Positions 1 through 10,953 are shown, counted from the first letter of the stretch. The stretch: 64,000 nt of DNA from Neckera pumila (GCA_963969595.1 OZ018409.1:5408520-5472519); one strand, 5' to 3'. Notes: generated by a model from the sequence alone, not told the origin. Made by a program: numbers and translations.

Positions 1-1195
1 AGATGAAAGTGATTAGGAGTGTTAGTTAGTTAGTTAATTGGGGTATTAGTCGAATTAGGGTTTGGTGCTTACTCTCTCTCTCTTGTTTTGTTTTGGGGAG
101 AATGTGTGAAGAGGTGGAAAGTGGACAATACATAAGAGAACAATGATTGCAAGGAGGTAGGTTAGGATGATAGTCAATTTGTCGAGTAGGTTTTCACCTT
201 GTGGGGTAGAAAGTGGGTGAAAAGTGAGGATTGTGGAGGTCAGATGCAAAAAGTGTTGGGAAAGAAAGTCCGTTGCCCTTGCAAGTGGAAGCAGCAACTT
301 TGGCGAGCTATCGCGAGAGCACGGAGTAGCGGATGGAGCTGAAAATTGGTGGAATGGTGCATCTTCAAGCTAGCTTCCCAACAAGACTCAACTCGACCGA
401 TTTGGAGCTCAGATGAGGCAGTGGTGGTCGATTTTGTGGCGGAAGGCCTACAGCCGTAGGAATTTCGGAGCTGCAACTTGACGGACGATTGCAGAAGTGT
501 GGCCAAGCGGAATGAGCTGAATTTTTGGCGCAAAGAAGATGGAGAAGTCAACTTTCCAACGAAATAAGGCTCGCTCAATTTGGAGCCAAGATGAAGACAG
601 GGCGAACAGATTAGTAGGAAGAGGTTGGCTGCCCTATCGGCTGTGAGTTGTGTGTGTTTACTATGGTTCTTGTGGTCCCAAATGAATAAAAATGTAATGA
701 TAATTACAATTCAGATTGGGTCTTGCATGTTTGGAATACATTTCTCATGGGCTTGTATGATTTGGATGTTTAAAAAGAATGCGTCATTAGTGAATTCTAC
801 TTGTTAGGGTCTTTAGGGCACATGTGGAAGCATTGCCCAAAGGGAGTCTACATTAGGCACTTGGTGTGAGTGAATTGTGCTGTGATTAGTTTTTAGGGTG
901 CAATTTAGTTCACTTAGGGCCTAAATTAGGCAATTTTAAGGTGATTTTGACTTAGGAAGTTTACTTGTCCTTTCAAAACATGTATGAAGATGAATTGGGA
1001 GTGTTAAGGCACATAATGGGATGATTTTGAGGTGCTGCCCTTTTTTCACTTAGGCTTGATTTATCAAAAATTCACTAAAGAAAAAATTTGGGAAATCCAT
1101 TGCTTGGAGGCATTTAGATTAGAGTCCACACACTCCTTTTCGGCCAAGTTTGTGGATGGGTTTTACCTCATGGTGAAATTCACTCACAGCGAGCA
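1..1195. other. LTR-like leader or intergenic DNA, no gene seen
   Basis: No supported gene. Around 300-660 there are near-repeated phrases (for example 'cgatttggagctc' and later 'caatttggagcc') of the kind found in retrotransposon leader or LTR sequence, but no paired LTR is visible. From about 660 to 1,195 the sequence is T-rich and featureless. The short open frames here have no recognisable domain. Confidence 0.3.
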
Positions 1196-2229
1196 GCAGA
1201 AAACATTTTGCAAAAATTAAAAAAAAACATTTTGAATTTTTTTCCCATAGATTATATTTTTCTATTTGGAAAGCATTGATTCATTCCATTTGAATTTGTT
1301 ATGAGAAAGTTATGGACAATCTAATTTTGGGGGGCACATAGAGCATCTTACCAAAAAAGATAACTTGTAGGATTCATTTCTAAATGTATTTTTTACAATT
1401 TTTCAAAAACAAAAGTTCCATATGGTTTAGTTTTTTTGCTAGAACAATATTACCATTGGAATTAGTGCATTTTCTTTCCATATAAAAGACATTAATATTT
1501 TAGATTTTTCTTCTATCTCATACCAATACCTTAAATGAGGTTGTTTGTTTGTTTGTTTGTTTGTTTGTTTGTTTGTTTGTAGCGTGGACAACTTCCTGAC
1601 CGTGCGTCCCCCGGCCGTGTGCTTGGTACTGTCGAAAAGCTCTCGCTGAGGAGGGGTGCACCGGCTTGGTTTCGTGGCATTTGGAGCAGTGGTGCAAAAG
1701 TTACTGAATTTCAAAGTATTTATTGATTAAAAAATTAGAAAATTACTTTTACTTTGATTTTGGTGGCGTTCTTGGTACTGGGAGTGGAACTGGGAGTGGA
1801 ACTGGGAGTAGATGAAAATTGGGCCAACGGTACAGGGTTACACTAGTCTACATCTATTTAATAATTTTTTAATAATGAAAACTAAGTTTTTTTGGTTTTA
1901 TTTTTTTTGCTCAACTCAATTATCCACTATAAAGATTTAAAGCTCAAAACTTTGTAGTGCAAAACTTTAAAATTAAAAGTGTTCAAAGTCAAAAAATCTA
2001 CTCCCACAATGTGCTGAAGAATTTGTTTTTTTCACTTTAAACGCAAATATCTTGCAATCTAAGCAGTCAAAAATTCTAAAAAAATTTCCACACATTGTCA
2101 TACTAGATAGGTATAAGATCCTATGGTTATATGTGGAAAAAAAAGAATTTCAATTTTTTTTACTCTTTGTTATAGAAATGGCAGTTTTGAGTGACTTTTG
2201 GCAGAAAAATGGCCTTGGTCCTTTAGGGG
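1196..2229. mobile_element. TTAA-target TIR element, copy a (interrupted)
   Basis: The sequence is collinear with the better preserved copy at 6,811-7,738: shared phrases include 'agttatggacaatct', 'agagcatctt', 'cttgtaggattcattt' and the right end 'ctttagggg' followed by TTAA at 2,230-2,233. The left end is unresolved. It is interrupted at 1,523-1,846 by a Helitron-like insertion; removing that insertion restores the alignment to copy b with no duplicated bases. It apparently inserted in the Copia element, whose coding sequence resumes just after the right TTAA. Confidence 0.6.
1523..1846 (+). mobile_element. Short Helitron-like repeat with (GTTT)n, copy 1
   Basis: One of three dispersed copies (others at 56,688 and 63,506). 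Each starts with (T)CAATACCTTAAATGAGG, runs into a (TTTG)n or (TTTTG)n tract, then a GC-rich body ('gcgtggacaacttcctgacc'), then a short GGAACNGGGAGTR minisatellite, and ends ACACTAG followed by T. Insertion between A and T, no target duplication, and TC...CTAG ends fit the Helitron superfamily. In this copy the first base is C instead of T. No coding capacity; no strong 3' hairpin is seen, so the class is inferred. Confidence 0.55.
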
Positions 2230-2233
2230 TTAA

Positions 2234-2497
2234 TTGACAAGGATATCATTGCTTGCTTTGATGATGAAAAGTGCTTCTTGTATAGTCGAGGCAACAAACA
2301 AATCATAGCAGAAGGCTCTTGGAACAAAAGGATTGGCTTATACAAACTTGCAGCACTTAATCTAGACGCAGAAACCAACATAAGTGAGAGTGATCTATAA
2401 AGAGCTTGCATCTGGCTCTATAGGTTGGGCCACATCAGTTACGAGCAACTTCATCAATTATTGACCAAAGGCATGTGCGAGCTCCCAAATTGTCATT
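2234..2497 (+). pseudogene. Copia retrotransposon fragment (gag-pre-integrase)
   Basis: Translation reads DKDIIACFDDEKCFLYS and then RLGHISYEQLHQLLTKGM, the GAG-pre-integrase motif that precedes integrase in Ty1/copia polyproteins. An in-frame stop lies between these blocks (about 2,397). The coding sequence breaks off near 2,497 and resumes at 7,743 with the CxxC half of the integrase zinc region, so about 5.2 kb of later insertions split the element here. Confidence 0.7.
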
Positions 2498-3762
2498 TGG
2501 GACTCTGGATTTCTTTTTTTTGAAATTTGCAATTTAGAATATATAAAATGATACAAAAAGCCATAAAAAGAGTGTAAAATCAAAATAGGGTTGTACCATA
2601 TCCATTATAGTATTTGGTCTAGTTTTGATTTTATACCTAAAACTTCCCCAAACCTTGACTAGAAATAGAGTTTAAATCATAAGATAGCGGGATTTGGAGG
2701 ATTGTAGTTACACAGCCCCAATATGGCTAATTCCCACTGAAAAGTGGCAATGCATAGCTAGATTGGTCCTAGGGATTCACAATGAGCCATATGTCAGGTC
2801 TTAGGTTAGATTTTGAATGCCCCATTAGATCGATGAATTCCCAAAAATCCTAGTTTTTAGTATGCAAAAGTCACTAAACTCAAAATGGGCCCGTGGAAGA
2901 ATCTACAGCCCAAGGATGGTATTCTAGTGTAAATCCCATGCTAGGAGTCCAACGACAAAATCGATTTGCCAAGATTCCTTCATCTGCAAAAGATTCTTGC
3001 GCCACTGATAATTTGAGGAGACGATCAATTAAAGTCTCTACTGACCAATTGTGCCAGGTATGGAAACATACCTCTACATCTTTTGCGGGGCTCCTTGAGA
3101 GGTCCCACAAATATTCCCAACATCTTTCGACTTGTAAAAGAACCTTTTCCGGACGGTCAACAATTCTAACCTCCAATGGGAATTTTTGTAAATTATCCAG
3201 GTTGCGGTAAAATCTCAATAAAAAGCTAGTATAGCTTGTTTTAAGCTAATAATGCATTCCGGTAAGTTTTGCGGCATTCCGATAGCAGCAGGTATCCAAA
3301 TCGGCAAGATTCCTCTAGAATTAATCACGTCACGAGATCTCCACAATGTTGACTAGCATTCTAGGGGCACTTGACAACGAAACAGCATCAACAAGGAGTC
3401 TTTTCCTACTCCTTTTCACCTCCCGGAGACCCCAGGCTAGTTACTTTTTTCAAAATAGGAAACCCCCAAGAGTTGGAAATTTACCGCGATTGGGTTTTTA
3501 ATCTAGACTAGCCTACGATCGATTTTTGATCCCAGTTACGGACGGTAAGGGAGTTTTGGACTAAAAATGGCGTTCTGGATCCAACGGCGTAGTTCGTTTG
3601 ACATTTAGAGTTGATCTCCAAAAGTTAGGAGGTTGATCTAGCATAGATGGTAGAAAGTGAAACTTTAAGATTATGATGAAAATCTTTGAAGATGAGGATG
3701 AAAATCCAAGTTGATAAGGTTACTAGTAGGAATTTAGGGGGGGAAGTGAGCCCTTGGAAACC

Positions 3763-3769
3763 TATATAA
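3763..3769 (+). promoter_or_regulatory. Candidate TATA box of an LTR promoter
   Basis: 'cctatataagggctcc' is followed by a pyrimidine-rich leader ('cacttccctctctaaaatc'), the arrangement expected at a U3/R boundary of an LTR or at a Pol II core promoter. No gene follows within 1 kb, so an LTR promoter is the more likely reading. Confidence 0.4.
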
Positions 3770-4184
3770 GGGCTCCACTTCCCTCTCTAAAATCACCCCA
3801 TACTTGTTTTGGGGTCCGTGGGTCCAAGTCATTTTGGATATTTTGGCATTTGAAGTCAAAAACCTCTACGGTGTTTTCAGAGCACTTTTGGCTCTTTTTG
3901 TTGTTGTATTCCAAACTTTGAAGGTCCTCAGGGGTCATTCTATCTTGCCTTGTGTAATCCTTGTGTACTTTTTTTGTACTTTCGTACGATCTTGTGAGCT
4001 AATCCTTGTATCTTGAGAGTCTTTATTGTGTCCGCTACTAATTCTAAAGATGCCTCCCTCCGTACCTTGGCAATGCCGCTTTGGAGGGCCTTTAGAGTAT
4101 GAGTCATTGCTTTAATTGTTATATTAACTCATGTGTTCTCTTGAGTCAAGTTCTTATCTTTTTCTAACGTATCTCTTGTTGAAT

Positions 4185-4610
4185 GGACCCCCCTTCAGGA
4201 CGGCGAAGCTTTGACTTTCCTTACAAGTTCCTCCTTTTGTGCGTTTTGTTCTTTTTTCTAATGTCTTTCTTGTCGTGTGGACCCCCCTTGGATGGCGAAG
4301 CTTTGAACCCACAATTAAGTCAAGTCCTAGAGTACATGTTAAAAGGATTGCGGACGGCGGAGCTTTGAATCCGCGGAGTGCCACGAAGTCCTAGAGTTGG
4401 GGTTAAACCCAACTTGATGGCAAAGCTTCAAACCTCCCAAGTACTTAGTTCCAAAGTTTAGTTTCCAAGATCTTCTTGGAAACGTCTAAAGTTTAGCTTC
4501 CAAGATCTTAGAGTCCTAGCGTGAAAAAGATAGTATGTGACTTCGTGAGTTAGTTTTGTGACCAAGAATTCAAGCCTATCCCCCCAAACGGCGAAGCTTT
4601 GAACCTGGCC
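4185..4610 (+). repeat. Dispersed GGCGAAGCTTTGAA repeats in the LTR-like leader
   Basis: The motif occurs about five times with variation: 'ggcgaagctttgac' (4,200), 'ggcgaagctttgaac' (4,294), 'ggcggagctttgaat' (4,357), 'ggcaaagcttcaaac' (4,420) and 'ggcgaagctttgaac' (4,588). The first two are preceded by 'tggaccccccttnrg'. Spacing is irregular at 60-170 bases, so this is a degenerate repeat series. Confidence 0.55.
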
Positions 4611-5559
4611 CTAACTCTCCAAAAATTCAGTTTAAGTTTGTATAAGTGGGTTTCCCTGAAGGAACCCAAGGTGTGTGTTTGAAGGAAATTTTTGGACACC
4701 AGTAGCCAATATAAGCTAGCAGCCGGGCCGGTACCCAGTTTGGGCCAATAGCCAGTTCAGCCAGCTCTTGTTCCGATTTGCTAATTGATCACGTACATCA
4801 TGGCTAAAAGCCAGATCAACAAGAGATAATACCCCACGGGGTTCCACTTTCCTTTTTTTTAGCTTTTGACCAATTAAGAGCTAGTTTAGAAAACCTAGAG
4901 TAGAAAATCCAATTACAAAGCTAGTTAGGAACCCAAAGATAGAAGTCTAGTATAACTCAATTAGGAACTAGAGTTTTAAGGTCAACCTGCAATTAAAGAA
5001 AATAAAAGAGAAGGGAAAAGGGAATCAAACGCCTCCACGTCACACTTGCACACAAAATTTTCACGTTCCACTTTCACACCCACACATAAACACAAATCAT
5101 GGAGGGGAATTAATGGAGGGGAATTAATAGAGGACGAGATGAAGTAAGGAACAAAAAGAAAGAGACGATAAATAGTAACTTAGGTTTAGGATTAAGTAGG
5201 CTAGGGAGGAAATCTCAAGAGTTTGTTGCGATTGTTAGGAGGAGGATAGGAATGACGCAAAGCAAAAAAGGCGTAAGAGTATAGGAAGGGCATTAAAATT
5301 CTTGGCATTTGAGACCATCTTGTAAGACCACCATCAAAAGTTGGTGCAATAGTACCAGAGTAGAAGAAAGGAGGAGAAAGAAAAGAAAAGGGGAATAGGA
5401 AGGAAAGAAGTTAGGGTGTAATATCTTCTTTAAAATTAAACGGTGAGCTTTGGAAAAAAAAGGCCAAAGAATTATTATGGACGGGAATGCATATGAGCAC
5501 GTGGATGACTTTATCTCCAACACCGGCAGTGATGAGATAAGCCATTAAACTAATTGTTT

Positions 5560-6440
5560 GTATTTTTTTCTAATTAGCTTGTAATTTTCATAGTTAGTCT
5601 TTAACCCAAAATAATTAGCAGAGATTAGCAAGAATTAGAAGCTTAGATTTAAAAGTTCATAGATTAGGAATTAGATTTTTTGAAAACATATTACGGTAAA
5701 AATTTGGCTTTGGATCAACCACGCTAAGTCAAGTTGAGCAGTCCAAGAAGGATGAATTTTGGTGAACTTTGTTTTAAAGAACAATAAACCAAAATTAGGA
5801 CTAGATTTAGGAAGTAGGAATTAATGTTAATTTAGAAGTCAACAATTTAGAATTAGGTTTGGGAAGTAGGAATTAGAACAAAATCGAGAGGTCAAAAGTC
5901 CAATTAGGGCTAATTCGGAAAATTAATTTAGGAACTAAAATTTAGAAATAGAGTTAGAGGGTTAATTTGGAAATTTAATTTAAAGATGAGAACTTAGGAC
6001 TAGAATTAGAAAGTTAAATTGGAGTTTAAATTAGAGGTACAAATTTAGAATTATAATTAGAAAAGTTAATTTGGGAGTTTAATCTAGAGGTGGAAAATTA
6101 AACTTGAAATTAAGACATAACCCATGGAAGTTTAGTTTAGAGGTTAAAATTTCGGATTAGATTGAGGAAGTAAAAATTTAGAATAAAAAGTGAAAATTTA
6201 GAGTTAAACTAAAAGGGTAATTTTCAGAGTTGACCTAAAAGTAGAAACTTAGAATTAAAAGTTAAAACATAGGATTAAACCTAAAGGGAGAATTTCAAGG
6301 TTAAAACTAGGCAGTAAAAATTTAGAATTACATTTAGAAGTTGAAATTTGGAATTAAAAGTCAAAATTTAGAATTAACTTAGGAATTAGAACTTGGAGTC
6401 ATACCCGGAGTACAAACAAAAAGAGAATCTTAGAGGCTTA
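5560..6440 (+). repeat. C-poor low-complexity TTAGAATTA-rich tract
   Basis: About 880 bases nearly devoid of C and dominated by variants of 'aatttagaattaaa', 'gttaatttggaa' and 'gaagtaggaattag'. The units are not in strict register. There is no open frame and no recognisable family. Confidence 0.55.
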
Positions 6441-6810
6441 TGGAAGGAACATAAAGGGTCCCGTCAATTAGTTTGGTTGATTAGAATGGCATCAACCCGA
6501 TCTATACCTGACCTAGGATAGATAGAAGTACAGTGGAAGCGCACCGGTAGAATATCATGGCCCAAATCACCGACAGTCAAATTAAAAGTCATTATGCATA
6601 TCTCTAGTCACTTCTTTGCCCATCCACGAAAACTTAGGAAACATTAGAAAGTTCCATTGCTTGGAAGGCACAGAGGACCGCGCGCGTAACACCCCTTTAA
6701 ATCAAAAGTGGAGAAAAGCTAAGAACCTGGTTGTGTTTGCTCTATTACCAAGGGTGGGTAATCTAGCGCCCACAGCATGGCCATAAGAATTCTTCACATT
6801 TCTATTTTAA

Positions 6811-7738
6811 CACCTAAAGTCCCATTGTCCCCTCGGAGGACGAAATGGATTTTGGACAGGCTCCTATGGTCTCAATATTTTTTGTAATTTTTTGAATTTT
6901 CTTGTGAAAATAGAGAATCACATTAGCTTTCCAAAAATTTAATTTTTATTTTAATCGGTGCCCGGTAGCAAAAGTTATGGCAGAAAAAATCCAAGTTTTA
7001 GTTTGTCAAGCAGAAAAAAAACCTCATAAAAACTTAAAATAAAAAATTTTAAAAATATGTTTCATATAGATTTTATTTTCATCTACATAGGAATCTTATT
7101 CTTTATTCTTTATTCCATTTGGATTTGTTATGCAAAAGTTATGGACAATCTTATTTTTTGAGCAATTAGAGCATCTTCTTGAAAAAATAACTTGTGGGAT
7201 TCATTTTTGAACTCAATTTTGACAATTTTAAAAATAAAAGTTTCACAAGGTTAAGATTTCTTGCTAGAACAATCTCACCATTGAGATTATTATATTTCAA
7301 CTCTACCTTAGAGCTATTAATGATTTCATTTTTCCTTCAATCTTGAACCTACTTCTACTTAACAAATTTTTAATGAGTAAAAACTAAGTGTTTCTTTTTT
7401 GATTTTTTTTTCCTAAATTGTCAACTCAACTCTTCATCATATAAAACTAGAAATTCAAAATCATTAGAACAAAAAATTTTAAGTTAAGAAGGTTCAAAGC
7501 AAAAAAAATGTAGTTGAACAAGGTGCAAAAAAACTTGATTCCTTCACTTTAAATGCAAATACCTTGCAATCTACACGGTCAAAGTTTCTAAAATTTCTTC
7601 CACACATTTTTATATTAGTGTGGTACAAGATCCTATGGTTAAATATGCAAAACACATTAAAAAAAAATTTGCTCTTTGTTATAAAAATTTCAGTTTTGAA
7701 TGGTTTTTGATGGAAAAACGGCCTTGGGACTTTAGGGG
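6811..7738. mobile_element. TTAA-target TIR element, copy b (928 bp)
   Basis: Flanked by TTAA at 6,807-6,810 and 7,739-7,742. The left end is CACCTAAAGTCCCATTG and the inverted right end is CCCCTAAAGTCCCAAGG, matching in 13 of the first 14 positions. There is no long open frame, so it is non-autonomous. TTAA targets are typical of piggyBac and Kolobok superfamilies; which applies here cannot be decided from the ends. Copia coding sequence resumes just after the right TTAA. Confidence 0.7.
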
Positions 7739-7742
7739 TTAA

Positions 7743-7864
7743 TGAGATCTAGGTATGACCAGTGTCAGGCAGGAAAGCAAATACAAGAATCTTTTCCTCA
7801 TCAAAGTCTAACAAGAGTTTCTGCACCACTTGAATTATTGCATATTGACCTTTGTGGTCCTTTA
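7743..7864 (+). pseudogene. Copia integrase fragment, left of hAT insertion
   Basis: Translation gives RYDQCQAGKQIQESF then APLELLHIDLCGPL: the CxxC half of the integrase zinc region and the start of the integrase core (first acidic residue in HIDLCG). The frame is cut by the hAT element at 7,865 and continues exactly after the second target-site copy at 12,474 as PIASLSGFEHFMIIVDD, so GPL-PIAS is the rejoined sequence. Confidence 0.75.
7857..7864. repeat. hAT target-site duplication, left copy GTCCTTTA
   Basis: Identical 8-mer to 12,466-12,473. Eight-base duplications are the hallmark of hAT transposition; removing one copy plus the element restores a Copia integrase reading frame. Confidence 0.85.
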
Positions 7865-7909
7865 CAATGAACGGGGAGTTCTGTGGGCCAAACAGTCAAT
7901 TTCCGTTAG

Positions 7910-8075
7910 ACTTTCATCCCTCCCGGTAATTTTAAAAATTGGCCGGAAGTGTGCCGAGAGGTTCCAAAATTGGCCGGTCAATTTCCTAAGAATTTTTTTT
8001 TGCCCGGTAGCATTGCCGCCATTGTCCAATTCCAGTCGGAAATTTTCCTTCAGAGTCAAAATCTGTCCGGTTGTA
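7910..8075. promoter_or_regulatory. hAT left subterminal CCGG-motif cluster
   Basis: Repeated 'ggccggaa', 'ggccggtcaattt', 'cccggtag', 'gtcggaaatttt' and 'gtccggtt' lie in the first 200 bases of the element; a matching cluster of 'accgg', 'ccgaaa' and 'aaccggaaattct' lies at 12,240-12,450. hAT transposases bind short repeated subterminal motifs, so these are candidate binding sites (inference from family knowledge). Confidence 0.5.
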
Positions 8076-8144
8076 ATTTTTTGGGATTTTTGTCTTTATC
8101 CTTGAAGTGGCTTTATTTTGCTTAAAATGGCTTCATAAGCATTA

Positions 8145-8196
8145 TCCCTGGCAGGATTTGAACCTGGCATTGCCCCTACCAACTTAGGGCCAGGGA
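8145..8196 (-). ncRNA. tRNA-like hairpin with Pol III A/B boxes
   Basis: Read on the minus strand, TCCCTGG...CCAGGGA form a perfect 7-bp closing stem. Inside are an A-box-like TGGCCCTAAGTTGG and a perfect B box GGTTCAAATCC. There is no room for an anticodon arm (52 bases in total), so it is not a tRNA gene. It could be a truncated tRNA, the head of a SINE, or a Pol III promoter carried by the hAT element. Confidence 0.45.
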
Positions 8197-8281
8197 TTCA
8201 GCCTTCTTAAAATGCACCAATCTAAAAGAAGGTTGATGCATTTTTAGGAGGCTGGTTAGTACGACATGCCCACAACATTCA

Positions 8282-8630
8282 CATTTACAAGAATCAAACA
8301 ACATGAGTAAAAAAAATGGGGAAAGGAGTGAGAACAAGCCACCATTAACAAAAATCAAACAACATGAGCAAAAAAAATGGGGAGAGGAGTGAAAACAAGC
8401 CACCATTTACAAGAATCAAACAACATGAGCAAAAAAATGGGGAAAGGAGTGCAAACAAGCCACCATTTACAAGATTCAAACAACATGAGCAAAAAAAATG
8501 GGGAGAGGAGTGAAATCAAGTCACGATTTACAAGATTCAAACAACATGAGCAAAAAAAATGGGGAGAGGAGTGCAAACAAGCCACCATTTACAAGATTCA
8601 AACAACATGAGCAAAAAAATGAATACAAAT
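8282..8630 (+). repeat. 60-bp tandem repeat, about 5.7 copies
   Basis: The unit 'caagccaccatttacaagat' + 'tcaaacaacatgagcaaaaa' + 'aatggggagaggagtg' repeats with a 60-61 bp period and a few substitutions per copy. It lies just downstream of the hAT transposase coding region, where it would form 3' untranslated sequence. Open frames across it on both strands are artefacts of the period being divisible by three. Confidence 0.85.
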
Positions 8631-8660
8631 CACAAGAAGCTATGAACACAACGGTGTCCC

Positions 8661-10953
8661 CTACTGATGCACATCTTCATGCATTGAAGATGCATTGTTT
8701 GCACTAGGGCCCGAGGCTGAATTAGACAAGTAAGTAGAAGGATTAGCATAAAGATACTTATATTTGGTTTCATGCTTCCACAAAGGTATGGCATCGTGCA
8801 CTATACCATCATACTCATCATCCGGTCCCTCTAAAGCAACTCTAAGCAAAGCCTCCAAGTTTTTGCTTCCCAATGGGTTCCTAACACGAGTTTTAATTAA
8901 ATTTTGAATGCTGAAAGCTCTCTCGCAGGTAGCTGTGCAAACACATTGTATTCTACCTATATCAGCAAGGACAAGCAGATCTGGATACCGGATTTGTAGG
9001 GCATGATTCCAAGTGATCATGCCCCACAAATCCCGAAAGGTTTTGTTCCCCCATTCAGTGGTGCATTGCAATTTAAAAGACAGAAATTCTCGCTTACAAG
9101 CCTGCACATCAAGGAGGGGGGGAAAGGCAAAACCTGAATGTGACCGGTCCTCCCCATACAGCCGCAGCAGTCTGTCCAACTCAGAGACACCCCAACTCTG
9201 CAATCCGACTTGCTTGGACGGCATGTTAGAAGGGTTAAGTACCTTGAAGCAAGAAATCAAGTCATTGTCTTGAAACCGAGCTTCCAAACCCTCACAGACC
9301 GCTTCAGCAAATGAACGCTGAAATTGGAGAGCTTCCTCCAAGTCAGTTCCTAGTCTAGACCTAGACATTTCGATATCATGAAACATATTCCCCTGTATTT
9401 GGCTTGAAAGCTTCCTTAGATGACCCCCAAAAGGGCCATACTCAGATGCACATGAAATCCTGTGCTCTCGTTAAAAGTGTCAGCATTCAAATCTGTATTT
9501 TCCACAATGAAGAGCATTCGAATTTGAGCTATCTCTGTGCGCACTATGCTGCCTATACAGGTGACATCCACAAATTTACATTGGAAGACTTTAGACAACA
9601 TAGCCAAGGACTTCAAAATGTCAGCAAGAAAGAACAAAATGTAAATGACTTTGAATTGAGACAGCTTTCCTAAAATTGGTGCAGCCTTACCTGAATCGTT
9701 GTCCTTCACATTACGAAAGTAGCACAAGACAGACTCTAATAAGTCACACAAAGTACTCACCACCTGCCAACGAGATAGCCACCTTATTTTGTGGTAGTGT
9801 TTCATACATTTATGTGCATCAAAAAGCTCCTCTTGCAAGGCAGCCAAAGCCTGCTTCCGCTTAGACGATTTTGAGAAGAAAGCAGCAACTGAATTCAAGA
9901 GGGAATCAATCTCACCTGAAATCACCTTGCAGGCGGGTGACTTCGCAGCATCAAGGGCTGCCAAATTTGTGCGGTGCGCCACATAGTGAACAGCAAGCAA
10001 GTAAGGGTTTACTTCTTTTTTTAGTTGGGTAGCCACTCCAATTTGAGAGCCTGTCATTGTGCTAGCGCCGTCACTGCCGAAGCCCAAGAACTTCCGCAGG
10101 TCCAAGTTCCACGATCGCAAAGCTGCAACCAACAGTTGGTAGATGGTACCAGCATCCTTCTTCCCACCTTCAATTGGCAATAGGCCCAAGAAAACACTCA
10201 CCGGCAGGCCCTCCTCGATAATGGTGGCAAACACCACAAGGTGCCTTGTGACACTGATATCGGTAGATTTGTCTATCATCACACCAAAAAACGGTGAATT
10301 TCGAACACGATTCAAGATCTGCTTCTGAATCACAACTGAAATGCATAAAATGAGATCGGCACGTGCTTTCTCGTCATGATACAAAGATAAGGTCATCGGG
10401 GCTTTAACACTTACCAACAATTTACATAAAGAGGGGAATTTAGAGTAGGGTAAAGAGTTCTTCCCCAAGAAATACGCAGCCCGCAACAAAGACGCCACAG
10501 CCTCATCGCACGCTCTCTGGTCGCTCAAAATAGCTTTCTCCATCACCTTCCCGCCACTCTGCAATGCCTACACAAGGCGTCTGTGCTAATTGGAGCGGAC
10601 GTGATCTTGGTAAGCACTTACCTTCAAATTTTTGGAGCCGTCTTTGGCATACGACGATTGCCCGCCTTTGTCCTTGCAAACCTTGCAAAACACCCTCCCG
10701 ACATTGGCATCAAATTGCAGCCATTCAAATTGCAAGAGCCACTGGTCCTTCCACAAACTTTGAGCAAGCTCTGCTTCTGAAGGAGGAGCAATTCGATCCA
10801 CCGCTGAAGCAGCAGTAGTTCCAACAGAAGAATCGTTCTCAGACCCCGAGGACATCAGATTCACAACCTCTATTTCCCTAGACTTGGAAAAGTAATGGTC
10901 CCTCAAGGACCTTTGGCGTTTAGACATCAACCCTGCTGTCCTTGATTTCCTGC
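8661..10953 (-). pseudogene. hAT transposase (ZNF862/C17orf113-like), disrupted
   Basis: DDE-type cut-and-paste transposase. The first visible exon begins after a 3' splice site near 10,954, with MSKRQRSLRDHYF soon after. A TTF-type zinc finger follows (FCKVCKDKGGQSSYAK), then the catalytic region (FGVMIDKSTDISVTRHLVVF, GSDGASTMTGSQIGVA, HKIRWLSRWQ) and the C-terminal dimerisation motif CERAFSIQNLIKTRVRNPLG (about 8,840-8,935). Lesions: TAG at 10,586-10,588, a second TAG about 15 bases further on in the same frame (both in positions that look like former CAG), and a one-base frameshift near 9,425-9,470 between SCASEYGPFGGHL and the upstream frame. The acidic, serine-rich C terminus runs into the tandem array. 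Function lost in this copy; family assignment is firm. Confidence 0.8.

Larger units (their letters stand above)
2498..6806. mobile_element. LTR-like insertion block splitting the Copia element
   Basis: A non-coding block between two halves of a Copia reading frame. It contains a TATA motif with a following leader (3,763), a series of GGCGAAGCTTTGAA repeats (4,185-4,610), primer-site-like sequence near 4,690-4,860, and a long C-poor low-complexity tract (5,560-6,440). This suggests the LTR and internal leader of a non-autonomous LTR retrotransposon, but no second LTR or gag/pol frame is visible and the ends are uncertain. Confidence 0.35.

Noticed and set aside
1540..1585. (GTTT)n tracts as independent microsatellites
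   Set aside because: All three large tracts sit at the same internal position of one repeat family, so they are part of that element.
8145..8196. A functional tRNA gene
   Set aside because: No anticodon arm and only 52 bases, although the acceptor-like stem and B box are good.
8377..8610. Overlapping open frames with repeated GERSANKPPFTRFKQHEQK-type peptides
   Set aside because: Produced by a 60-bp tandem repeat whose period is divisible by three; present on both strands.
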